In this document: one piece after another, positions 56,317 to 64,000 of the stretch
How the letters are laid out: each line of letters starts with the position of its first letter
Numbering within the stretch: the stretch's first letter is position 1
Assembly: GCA_050486285.1 (NCBI GenBank)
Contig: JBJHCZ010000014.1
Location: 8,932 to 72,931 of the forward strand
Source: JAITWN01 sp050486285
Lineage (GTDB): Bacteria; Pseudomonadota; Gammaproteobacteria; SZUA-140
Length of the DNA: 64,000 nucleotides
Direction of reading: 5' to 3'
The notes under the pieces: model-generated
Databases searched by the model: none
What the model was told of the DNA's origin: nothing
The model's input: only the letters and a program-made list of their open reading frames with translations
Position numbers and translations under genes: made by a program

Positions 56317-57513
56317 ATGAGCACGAAAAAGAAGGTCTTCACCGCGCTGGTCGCGCTCGCGATCGTCGCCCTGCTCGCGTTCGTGCTCAGGCCCGTACCG
56401 ATCCCGGCCAGCGTCTCGCAGGTCGAGCGCGGCCACTTCGCCGAATACGTCGAGGACGAGGGCCGCACCCGGCTGCGCGACCCCTATATCGTGTCGGCGC
56501 CGATCCACGGCTACCTGCGCCGCGTCGCGCTCGAACCCGGCGATGCGGTCGAGGCCGGCGACGTGCTGTTCGAACTCGAGGCCCTGCCGGCGCCGGCGCT
56601 CGACGCGCGCAGCCGCGAACAGGCGCGCGAGGCGGTGTCCGCGGCGCGCGCGCGTCTCGAGGCCGCCGAGGCCAATCTCGAAACGCAGCAGTCGCAGCAT
56701 CGCCTCGCGCAATCGGAATACGAGCGCGCGCAGTCGCTGTTCGACCGCAAGCTGACCGCCGCCGAAGAACGCGACCGCCGCCTGAGCCAGCGCGACGCCG
56801 CCCGCGCCGCCGAACGCGCCGCGCGCCACACCGTCGACGTCGCCCGCTTCGAACTCGAGTCCGCGCGCGCGAACCTGCAGATCGCCGACGGCGAACGCTC
56901 GCCCGGCGACCAGCCGACGCTCGCCGTGCGCGCGCCGATCGCCGGCACGATCACCAAACGCCACCGCTGCTGCGAAGGCCCGACCCAGGCCGGCGAACAG
57001 ATCCTCGAGATCGGTGACCTCGCCAACGACCTCGAGATCCAGGTCGACCTGCTGTCGGTCGACGCCGTGCGCGTGCGCCCCGGCATGCGCGTCATCATCG
57101 AACGCTGGGGCGGCGGCGACGACCTCGAAGGCCGCGTCCGCCGCATCGAACCCTCCGGCTTCACCCGCGTCTCCGCGCTCGGCGTCGACGAACAGCGCGT
57201 ACCGGTGCTGGTCGGGATTGCGTCCCCGCGCGAGCAGTGGGAACACCTCGGCGACGGCTTCCGCATCGAGGCCAGGTTCATATTGTGGGAAGGCGACGAT
57301 GTGCTGCACGTGCCGACCAGCGCGCTGTTCCGCACCGACAACCGCTGGGCGGTCTTTGTCGTCCGCGACGGGCGGGCGATGCAGAAGGCGGTCACGATCG
57401 GCAGGCGCAGCGGGTTGCGGACGCAGGTGCTGGAGGGGTTGGCGGAGGGGGAGGTCGTCATTACACATCCGGGGGATCGGATTGGGGATGGGATAAGGGT
57501 GGCGGTTGATTGA
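56317..57513 (+). CDS. HlyD-family periplasmic adaptor
   Basis: Membrane-fusion protein of 398 residues with an N-terminal membrane helix (VFTALVALAIVALLAFVL). Lipoyl halves are SAPIHGYLRRVALEPGDAVE and VRAPIAGTITKRHRCCEG; a long helical hairpin lies between, at about residues 95-190 (ARARLEAAEANLETQQSQHR). A pair of adjacent cysteines (RCC) at the lipoyl return is uncommon. It completes the ATPase-permease-adaptor set. Downstream the base composition drops into the cassette array. Confidence 0.9.
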   Translation: MSTKKKVFTALVALAIVALLAFVLRPVPIPASVSQVERGHFAEYVEDEGRTRLRDPYIVSAPIHGYLRRVALEPGDAVEAGDVLFELEALPAPALDARSREQAREAVSAARARLEAAEANLETQQSQHRLAQSEYERAQSLFDRKLTAAEERDRRLSQRDAARAAERAARHTVDVARFELESARANLQIADGERSPGDQPTLAVRAPIAGTITKRHRCCEGPTQAGEQILEIGDLANDLEIQVDLLSVDAVRVRPGMRVIIERWGGGDDLEGRVRRIEPSGFTRVSALGVDEQRVPVLVGIASPREQWEHLGDGFRIEARFILWEGDDVLHVPTSALFRTDNRWAVFVVRDGRAMQKAVTIGRRSGLRTQVLEGLAEGEVVITHPGDRIGDGIRVAVD

Positions 57514-57852
57514 TGGCAGCGTCATTTCCGATCAGCACTGGCCGAGACTAATACCAATTGGCTAGTCCTTTGTCTGACCATGCGAACAATGCTATGCGGA
57601 TGCGGCCTAGCATCGGCGGAAGAATGGTTGATCATCACGGGGGCCGAGCGCCGGGATGATCGCCTACCATCTGCCAGGCAAGGACTTCTCATCACCGGAT
57701 GGGTGGCGTATCTTCCAGAAATCAGCGCCGGAGCGGTGATTGGAGACAGTGATATATGGAATCCGTCTATCACCAATATTGCCGCGTCGGCCTAATACAC
57801 TGTTCGGCTAGATGTGCCCTGAGAAATATCTGCCAGATGGAGGACTATAAAG
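57514..57852. other. Gap between HlyD gene and cassette array
   Basis: This 339-bp stretch has no gene I can support; short open frames in it lack family features. It contains a small inverted repeat around CCAATTGG (57554-57561, flanked by GACTA/TAGTC) that might end the exporter transcript. At 57802-57808 the box GTTCGGC marks the left end of the first gene cassette. No attI site, integrase or complete upstream attC was recognised. Confidence 0.55.
57802..57808 (+). other. Left boundary box of integron cassette A
   Basis: GTTCGGC fits the GTTRRRY crossover box except for C at the first R position. Its exact complement GCCGAAC is the R'' box of the attC at 58337, as expected for the two ends of one cassette (625 bp, 57803-58427). 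Confidence 0.75.
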
Positions 57853-58041
57853 ATGTCCACGAAGATCAGTAAAGATGAAGCCCATAAGCTGGTGGATCAG
57901 TTGCCGGCAGATGCTACGTGGGACGACTTAATGCGTGAAATATACGTGCGAGAGGCCATTGAAAAAGGACTAAGCGACAGTATTGCCGGAAGAACAAAGG
58001 ATGTCGCAGAGGTAAGGAAAAAATACGGATTACCTGAATGA
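57853..58041 (+). CDS. Antitoxin of cassette A toxin-antitoxin pair
   Basis: A 62-residue acidic protein, MSTKISKDEAHKLVDQLP, then WDDLMREIYVREAIEKGL and a C-terminal toxin-binding-like tail EVRKKYGLPE. It resembles small antitoxins that accompany RelE/ParE toxins, with no separate DNA-binding fold obvious. Its stop overlaps the toxin start (ATGA). The local GC content is well below that of the flanking exporter genes. Confidence 0.8.
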   Translation: MSTKISKDEAHKLVDQLPADATWDDLMREIYVREAIEKGLSDSIAGRTKDVAEVRKKYGLPE

Positions 58042-58331
58042 AAGTGCATTGGACCGAAACGGCCGAGGCACATCTGGATGCGATATATGCGTATATTGCA
58101 CAGAACTCAGAAACCTATGCCCTCCGGACGGTTGATCAGATTACAAGGAAGTCGCAACAGATCGGTGCGTTTCCTATGTCAGGTCGTCGAGTACCAGAAT
58201 ATGACCTGGATCAAATACGGGAAGTATTCTCCGGACAATTCAGGATCATCTATCATATCAAGGCTGATCAGGTTGATGTCCTCGCGGTAATTCACGGCGC
58301 AATGTATGTATTGCGGGGTGAGCGAGAATAA
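58038..58331 (+). CDS. RelE/ParE-family toxin of cassette A
   Basis: A 97-residue toxin-fold protein: MKVHWTETAEAHLDAIYAYI, then IGAFPMSGRRVPEY and REVFSGQFRIIYHIKADQV, ending VLAVIHGA. RelE members cut mRNA and ParE members block gyrase; which applies here cannot be read from the sequence. Translationally coupled to the upstream antitoxin. An attC site begins six bases after its stop. Confidence 0.88.
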   Translation: MKVHWTETAEAHLDAIYAYIAQNSETYALRTVDQITRKSQQIGAFPMSGRRVPEYDLDQIREVFSGQFRIIYHIKADQVDVLAVIHGAMYVLRGERE

Positions 58332-58336
58332 GGAAA

Positions 58337-58433
58337 GCCGAACAATGTGCTCCAGACAACGCTTGACAGCTTTCTTCCTTCGCTGCCGCTCCGGGCGGTC
58401 GCCGTCAAGCGCGTCTGAGCACAAGCGTTATGC
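58337..58433 (+). repeat. Integron attC site 1
   Basis: Imperfect inverted repeat of 97 bp with attC layout: R'' GCCGAAC (58337-58343), L'' TGTGCTCCAGAC (58346-58357), inner stem GCTTGAC/GTCAAGC (58361-58367/58404-58410), L' GTCTGAGCACA (58413-58423) and R' GTTATGC (58427-58433). L'' has one unpaired C relative to L', as expected of the extrahelical base in attC. R' is the exact complement of the R'' box of attC 2. Confidence 0.82.
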
Positions 58434-58488
58434 AGCCTCCAGCTACTGCCGCCTTGTAGCGTAATGCGCAACACGCTATAATCGCCTC

Positions 58489-58767
58489 ATGATTACGTCG
58501 TTTCGGCACAAGGGACTGCGCCGCTTTTTCGAGGAAGGCCGTGTGACGGGCGTCCAGCCAGCACATGCCAAGAAGCTTCGAATGCTGTTGTCTGCGCTGG
58601 ATACTGCTACCGAGATCGAGGATATGGATGTTCCAGGTTTTGCCTTGCACCCGTTGAAGGGCGATAGGAAGGGGGAATGGGCGATTTCGGTGAGCGGCAA
58701 CTGGCGCATCACTTTTGAGTTTCGTGACGGCAATGCCTATTCACTGAATTACGAGGACTATCACTGA
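58489..58767 (+). CDS. higB: HigB-type toxin of cassette B
   Basis: A 92-residue RelE-superfamily mRNA endonuclease of the HigB/GraT group: MITSFRHKGLRRFFEEGRVT, LHPLKGDRKGEWAISVSGNW and RITFEFRDGNAYSLNYEDYH. As in other higBA pairs the toxin gene comes first. Its stop overlaps the antitoxin start by one base. A TATAAT-like ACGCTATAATCG at about 58473-58484 just upstream could be a promoter. Confidence 0.93.
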   Translation: MITSFRHKGLRRFFEEGRVTGVQPAHAKKLRMLLSALDTATEIEDMDVPGFALHPLKGDRKGEWAISVSGNWRITFEFRDGNAYSLNYEDYH

Positions 58768-59060
58768 TGGCTATGCATAACCCACCGCACCCTGGCGAGT
58801 TTATTCGGGAAATCTACCTCACTCCCTTCGGTATCAGTGCGCGACAGGTGGCCTACAACCTAGGTGTTTCTGCGTCTACGTTCAACCGGCTCCTGAATGG
58901 AGAGAGCAATATCTCTCCAGAGATGGCGCTGCGTTTATCGAAGACCCTTGGACGTTCTCCGGAGAGTTGGCTGGCAATGCAGGACCAGTACGACTTGTGG
59001 TATGCGAGACAAAACGTAGATCTTAAGCATGTCCGAAAGCTCAATGTATCGGCTGCATAA
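58767..59060 (+). CDS. higA: HigA-type antitoxin of cassette B
   Basis: A 97-residue XRE-family helix-turn-helix protein: NPPHPGEFIREIYLTPFG, ISARQVAYNLGVSASTFNRL, NISPEMALRLSKTLGRSPES and WLAMQDQYDLW. It should bind HigB and repress the pair's own promoter. Its TAA stop lies inside the R'' box (GCATAAC) of attC 2. Confidence 0.93.
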   Translation: MAMHNPPHPGEFIREIYLTPFGISARQVAYNLGVSASTFNRLLNGESNISPEMALRLSKTLGRSPESWLAMQDQYDLWYARQNVDLKHVRKLNVSAA

Positions 59061-59114
59061 CCAGCCCATCCAGCCGACGCCAAAAAGCGGCGCGGCTGAT
59101 GGGTAGCGTTAGGG
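59055..59114 (+). repeat. Integron attC site 2
   Basis: A classical 60-bp attC: R'' GCATAAC (59055-59061), L'' CCCATCCAGCCG (59065-59076), inner ACGC...GCGGCG, L' CGGCTGATGGG (59093-59103) and R' GTTAGGG (59108-59114). One C of L'' has no partner in L'. R'' is the exact complement of GTTATGC, the box at the start of its cassette (58427). R' carries the stop codon of the reversed toxin gene of cassette C. Confidence 0.9.
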
Positions 59115-59423
59115 ACGAATACGATCCAGCCAGTAACCAGGCTTACGAGAATGATGAGCGAATGCAACTACAATTACTTCATCATCCCGTTCTACTACAA
59201 CGATGTCGTATGGGAAGCGCCTCAGAATAAGCCGCTTGGCTCCCTTCGTCCCGGACTGTCCGGGCATGGGAGAGAGGGGGAGGAATCCGTCTTCTATAAT
59301 GTCAATTGCGGCGTCGATGGCATCGGAAAATTCAACCCCGAGGCCATGTCGTTCACTTTCGTACCAAGCCGCAGCTGCTTCAGCTTCTTCTGCAGCTTGA
59401 TGGAGAATTCGTACAAGGCGCAC
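59109..59423 (-). CDS. RelE/ParE-family toxin of cassette C (reversed)
   Basis: A 104-residue toxin-fold protein: VRILHQAAEEAEAAAAWYES, RHGLGVEFSDAIDAAIDIIE and RLILRRFPYDIVVVERDDEV. The residues typical of the RelE/ParE fold are present. It runs against the direction of the array. Its TAA stop (59111-59109) is the TTA of the GTTAGGG crossover box, so the gene fills the cassette to its very edge. It is coupled to the antitoxin upstream by a one-base overlap. Confidence 0.88.
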   Translation of the reverse strand: MRLVRILHQAAEEAEAAAAWYESERHGLGVEFSDAIDAAIDIIEDGFLPLSPMPGQSGTKGAKRLILRRFPYDIVVVERDDEVIVVAFAHHSRKPGYWLDRIRP

Positions 59424-59662
59424 TATCGGGCCTCAAGTCTTGCCCGCATTCTCCTCCGGAATTCTTCCCGATCCAGGAATTTTGCCTGGCCCGTGTCTAC
59501 TTCGGCGATCCGCCGTGAGATTTCCTTGTCCCAGGCATCTTCTACGCCGGTATCGCGAGGTGCATCGAGGCTTTGTATCAGATCGTGGGCCAGCTCCGCT
59601 CGTTCGGATTCGGAAAGCGCCAAAAGTTCGGAACGCAGCCGCTCAAGGAGTTTGCTCGCCAT
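59423..59662 (-). CDS. Addiction-module antitoxin of cassette C (reversed)
   Basis: A 79-residue protein from the ATG at 59662 (MASKLLERLRSELLALSESE, then RAELAHDLIQSLD). It belongs to the short addiction-module antitoxin family that pairs with ParE/RelE toxins. An in-frame ATG at 59692 is an alternative; the longer frame beyond it runs into the attC hairpin and is unlikely. Confidence 0.87.
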   Translation of the reverse strand: MASKLLERLRSELLALSESERAELAHDLIQSLDAPRDTGVEDAWDKEISRRIAEVDTGQAKFLDREEFRRRMRARLEAR

Positions 59663-59710
59663 AAGGCCTCCTGAAACCAGCAGTTTAGACATTCTAGCGC
59701 CGGCGGTAGC

Positions 59711-59812
59711 CCCTAACAAGTCGATCCAGATGGGCGGAAGCATGTTGACACGCCCTTTGCGTGCGCAAAGGCCGCGCCAACATGCTTCCGCCACTGATCT
59801 TGGTCGTCACGA
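59711..59812 (+). repeat. attC-like site 3 (right end degenerate)
   Basis: R'' CCCTAAC (59711-59717) is the exact complement of GTTAGGG at the start of cassette C. AAGTC and GATCCAG follow, a typical attC left arm. The centre is a perfect 15-bp stem (59733-59747 with 59778-59792) topped by CCTTTGCG/CGCAAAGG. The right arm CTGATC is present, but the crossover box reads GTCACGA (59806-59812) instead of GTTRRRY, so this site is probably decayed or joined to non-cassette DNA. Confidence 0.7.
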
Positions 59813-59820
59813 GGAAAATC

Positions 59821-60108
59821 ATGACACCGCCGGTGATTCCCATGCAACCAGACAAAGCAAAGACCGAAGTATTTACTCAATACCATAAGGATGGATCCGT
59901 ATGGGCGAAGGGGCAGGTTCAAGGCAGCTTGCCAGTCGGTTACTGGCAGTGGTTTCGCAAGGACGGGACACTCATGCGCTCTGGCCACTTCGAGGATGGT
60001 GTTCCTGTTCGCGAATGGACGACTTACGATAAGAATGGCAATGTGCACAAGGTAACAGACAGGAAAGAAGGGAAGATTTCTGAAAGAACATCGATTGATC
60101 GCGGCTGA
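59821..60108 (+). CDS. MORN-like/YwqK-type repeat protein
   Basis: A 95-residue protein from the ATG at 59821. It has two to three repeats of the type YHKDGSVWAKGQVQGSLPVG, WQWFRKDGTLMRSGHFEDG and REWTTYDKNGNVHKV, resembling MORN_2/YwqK family proteins, some of which are antitoxins. No signal peptide and no partner gene are visible. It follows attC-like site 3, but no attC is found downstream, so membership of the array is uncertain. Confidence 0.7.
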   Translation: MTPPVIPMQPDKAKTEVFTQYHKDGSVWAKGQVQGSLPVGYWQWFRKDGTLMRSGHFEDGVPVREWTTYDKNGNVHKVTDRKEGKISERTSIDRG

Positions 60109-60145
60109 AAGTCTGCCCTGAGTAGTTACCGGATGGAGGGTCAGC

Positions 60146-60631
60146 ATGACGAAGATTGCAAAGAACACGATTTGTCTTTGGTACGATCGCGAGGCTGAGG
60201 AGGCGGCGCGGTTCTACGCCAGTATTTTTCCCGATTCATCCGTCGGCGCGGTGCATCGCGCGCCGGGCGACTATCCGTCGGGCAAGCAAGGGGATGTATT
60301 GACCGTCGAGTTCACCGTGATGGGCATTCCCTGCCTGGGGCTCAACGGCGGGCCCGAGTTCAGGCACAACGAAGCGTTCTCGTTCCAGGTAGCCACGGAA
60401 GATCAGGCCGAGACCGATCGATACTGGAACGCGATCGTCGGTAACGGCGGCCGGGAGAGCGAGTGTGGCTGGTGCGAGGACAAGTGGGGCGTCTCTTGGC
60501 AGATTACCCCGATCGCGTTGATCAAGGCCTATACCAGCCCCGATCGCTCCGCCGCCAGGCGCGCGTTCAACGCCATGATGACGATGAAGAAAATCGATGT
60601 CGCCGTGATCGAGGCGGCGTTTCGCGGCTAG
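60146..60631 (+). CDS. VOC-superfamily protein (PhnB/UbiG-like)
   Basis: A 161-residue protein of the glyoxalase-fold family: NTICLWYDREAEEAARFYAS, IFPDSSVGAVHRAPGDYPSG, GIPCLGLNGGPEFRHNEAFS and WGVSWQITPIAL. Related entries are labelled 3-demethylubiquinone methyltransferase-like or PhnB, though a catalytic role is unproven. Base composition is back to the high-GC chromosomal type. It stands 66 bases upstream of katG. Confidence 0.88.
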   Translation: MTKIAKNTICLWYDREAEEAARFYASIFPDSSVGAVHRAPGDYPSGKQGDVLTVEFTVMGIPCLGLNGGPEFRHNEAFSFQVATEDQAETDRYWNAIVGNGGRESECGWCEDKWGVSWQITPIALIKAYTSPDRSAARRAFNAMMTMKKIDVAVIEAAFRG

Positions 60632-60697
60632 ATGCCGGCGGTCACGCTGTAGTACATTGACCGCACGACCCCGGTTCTGACAGCAAGGAGAGCGCCC

Positions 60698-62872
<2,175 letters not shown>

Positions 62873-63033
62873 TCACGGAGAATCGGAACCCGGTCACTCT
62901 TCGCGCGCGCTGAAACCTGTACGATAATCGCGTCGTATCCTGAATACACAGATTTTTCAGGCTTATTCCATGCGATATGTCGCGGTCATCTCGGGTATCA
63001 TTGACAGGTGATCGACAGAAAAGGAGCTTCACG

Positions 63034-63594
63034 ATGAGTTATGTTGCCCGCAGACAACTCAGTCACGCCACCGTCGCGCTGCACTGGCTCGTCGGCGTCG
63101 CGGTGATCGCGATGCTGGGCGTCGGCATCTATATGACCGAAACGGAAACCTTCGCGCTGTACCCGTGGCACAAGTCGTTCGGCGTCATCATCTTCTTCAT
63201 TGCTGCCGCGCGGGTGATCGTGCGTATCAGGGAGGGCTGGCCGGTCCCGGTCGGCAATTATCCGAGCCATGAACGCATACTCGCGAAGACCGTCCACTGG
63301 GTGTTGCTGCTTGGCACGATCCTGATGCCGCTGTCGGGTTTTCTGATGTCGTCGCTCGGCGGCACCGGTGTCGCGGTGTTCGGCTTCGAGATCGTCGCGC
63401 GCAATCCCGATCCGGAGAATCCGCGCAGGGTCATCGCCCATCATGCGGAACTCGCTTCCTTCTTCCGCTCGATCCACGGCATCGTCGCCTGGGCGCTGGT
63501 CATCGGCATCCTGCTGCATACCGCCGGCGCGCTGAAGCACCACATCATCGACAAGGACGGCACCCTCAAGCGCATCTTCGGCGCGCGGGTGTAG
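63034..63594 (+). CDS. Cytochrome b561 family membrane protein
   Basis: Di-haem b-type cytochrome, 186 residues from the ATG at 63034 (AAGGAG nine bases upstream). Four membrane helices with histidine ligand candidates: ALHWLVGVAVIAMLGVGIYM, LYPWHKSFGVIIFFIAAARV, AKTVHWVLLLGTILMPLSGF and RSIHGIVAWALVIGILLHTA. The family moves electrons from the quinone pool, in E. coli CybB as a superoxide:ubiquinone oxidoreductase. Its position after katG fits an oxidative-stress theme, though a shared promoter is not shown. Confidence 0.92.
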   Translation: MSYVARRQLSHATVALHWLVGVAVIAMLGVGIYMTETETFALYPWHKSFGVIIFFIAAARVIVRIREGWPVPVGNYPSHERILAKTVHWVLLLGTILMPLSGFLMSSLGGTGVAVFGFEIVARNPDPENPRRVIAHHAELASFFRSIHGIVAWALVIGILLHTAGALKHHIIDKDGTLKRIFGARV

Positions 63595-63608
63595 TTCCGG
63601 TCATCGCA

Positions 63609-63634
63609 GGGGGCCGGCCCGAAAGGGCTGGCCC
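63609..63634 (+). terminator. Possible terminator after cytochrome b561
   Basis: A GC-rich stem GGGCCGGCCC, tetraloop GAAA, then GGGCTGGCCC (one G-T pair) starts 15-18 bases after the stop codon. The T-tract is poor (TTCACC), so activity is uncertain. Confidence 0.5.
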
Positions 63635-63658
63635 TTCACCCATCAGCGGCAGTACAGT

Positions 63659-63895
63659 ATGCCGATGCCGATGGACAGCGGAATAATCACATCGCGAATC
63701 CTCCTGTCCGGGCTGCTGTTCCTCGCGACCGGCGGCGCGGCCCATGCCGCGAGTGAATTTGCGAGGTTCTCGGTCGGCGCTGAGCTGGGCGCCGGCGTCC
63801 TCGAACGCAAACTGCCGGCCTCGCGCACCGATACGAAGTTCTACCTCGCCTTCAACGGCAGCTATCGCCCGACCGGTAATCCCCCCGCAAACTAG
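63659..63895 (+). pseudogene. Outer-membrane protein gene cut off by IS insertion
   Basis: The 78-residue frame starts MPMPMDSGIITSRILLSGLL and has a signal peptide ending AHAASE. It then begins what looks like a barrel strand (FARFSVGAELGAGVLERK, FYLAFNGSYRP) before stopping at the edge of an IS3-family element. Small outer-membrane barrels normally run to 150 residues or more, so this is probably the 5' remnant of a disrupted gene. The remainder, if present, lies beyond the window. Confidence 0.6.
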
Positions 63896-63898
63896 CGT

Positions 63899-64000
63899 TG
63901 TCCAGAAGTAGAATTTTCTCGTACTGTACGACCGAGGAGGTTCTACATGAAGAAATCCCGATACAGCGACAGCCAGATTCTGGCGATCCTGAAGCAGGCC
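63899..64000 (+). mobile_element. Left end of an IS3-family insertion sequence
   Basis: The sequence from about 63899 (TGTCCAGAAGTAGAATTTTC) looks like a left end with terminal repeat, followed by a ribosome site (GAGGAGG) and the OrfA start. The element runs out of the window. The exact left edge is uncertain because the right terminal repeat is not visible. Confidence 0.7.
63946..64000 (+). CDS. IS3-family transposase OrfA, 3' part outside window
   Basis: The visible codons read MKKSRYSDSQILAILKQA, the conserved start of OrfA (helix-turn-helix) in many IS3-family elements. GAGGAGG lies seven or eight bases upstream. In this family OrfA and OrfB are joined by a frameshift; neither the shift site nor OrfB is in view. 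Confidence 0.85.

Noticed and set aside
53635..57525. Very long open frame (about 1,300 codons) antisense to the ATPase-permease-HlyD genes
   Set aside because: It mirrors three well-supported genes and its composition is that of a GC-driven shadow frame.
57522..57776. Small open frame between HlyD and the cassettes as an integrase remnant
   Set aside because: No tyrosine-recombinase motif (no R...HxxR...Y arrangement) can be seen in any frame.
57581..57808. Possible additional attC at the left of the array (TGCGAAC ... GTTCGGC)
   Set aside because: The arms pair poorly and the site would be about 228 bp, longer than usual attC sites. GTTCGGC is kept only as the cassette A boundary.

Overview
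This 64 kb window is high-GC chromosomal DNA from a gammaproteobacterium. The gene order supports this: cysB, topA, smg and dprA, then def-fmt-rsmB, an NtrY/NtrX-like pair with trkA-trkH, purH-fis-dusB, prmA, and YejABEF-type transport genes. Protein sequences look like Chromatiales/Ectothiorhodospira-type sulfur-oxidiser relatives, but that placement is an inference from gene order and family resemblance only.

Layout. 1-16.8 kb: housekeeping. A cysB fragment converges on topA-smg-dprA-LysM (minus strand), which is divergent from def-fmt-rsmB-DUF4390-ntrY-ntrX-trkA-trkH-methyltransferase (plus strand, mostly overlapping or tightly spaced). 16.8-23.3 kb: a lipid A acyltransferase, a MetH lacking its reactivation domain, prolyl aminopeptidase, apaH and hemF. 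23.4-36 kb: a lipoprotein, tsaC, purE, purD, then two large repeat-rich surface proteins on the opposite strand lying between purD and purH, then purH, fis, dusB, a zinc-ribbon membrane protein and prmA. 36-42.5 kb: an outer-membrane barrel, a YkgJ-type cysteine-cluster protein, a YrfG-like nucleotidase, nudE-cysQ, an orphan HicB, two tandem azurins with matching terminators, and srkA. 42.5-57.5 kb: an RND efflux pair, a Yej-like peptide/oligopeptide ABC importer with a membrane-anchored binding protein, and an ATPase/FtsX-type permease/HlyD export set. 57.5-60.1 kb: a lower-GC stretch that reads as an integron gene-cassette array without an integrase in view. It holds three toxin-antitoxin cassettes, each bounded by attC sites whose end boxes match the cassette starts. 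60.1-64 kb: a VOC protein, katG, cytochrome b561, a truncated outer-membrane gene and the start of an IS3-family element.

Two systems of small repeats run through the window. A REP-like family (core GGGGTCAGAGT, usually as an inverted pair) occurs at eight intergenic sites, nearly always touching the 3' end of a gene. In five genes (apaH, hemF, purD, the RND pump and yejF) the repeat itself supplies the last codons and the stop, so these unrelated proteins all end in Gly-Ser-Glu. A second element, 142 bp long with 33-bp perfect terminal inverted repeats, supplies the stop codon of the LysM gene.

The most notable material is therefore the toxin-antitoxin integron array, the stop-codon-donating repeats, the surface-protein pair interrupting the purine cluster, and several domain-level oddities (MetH, NtrX, Yej importer).
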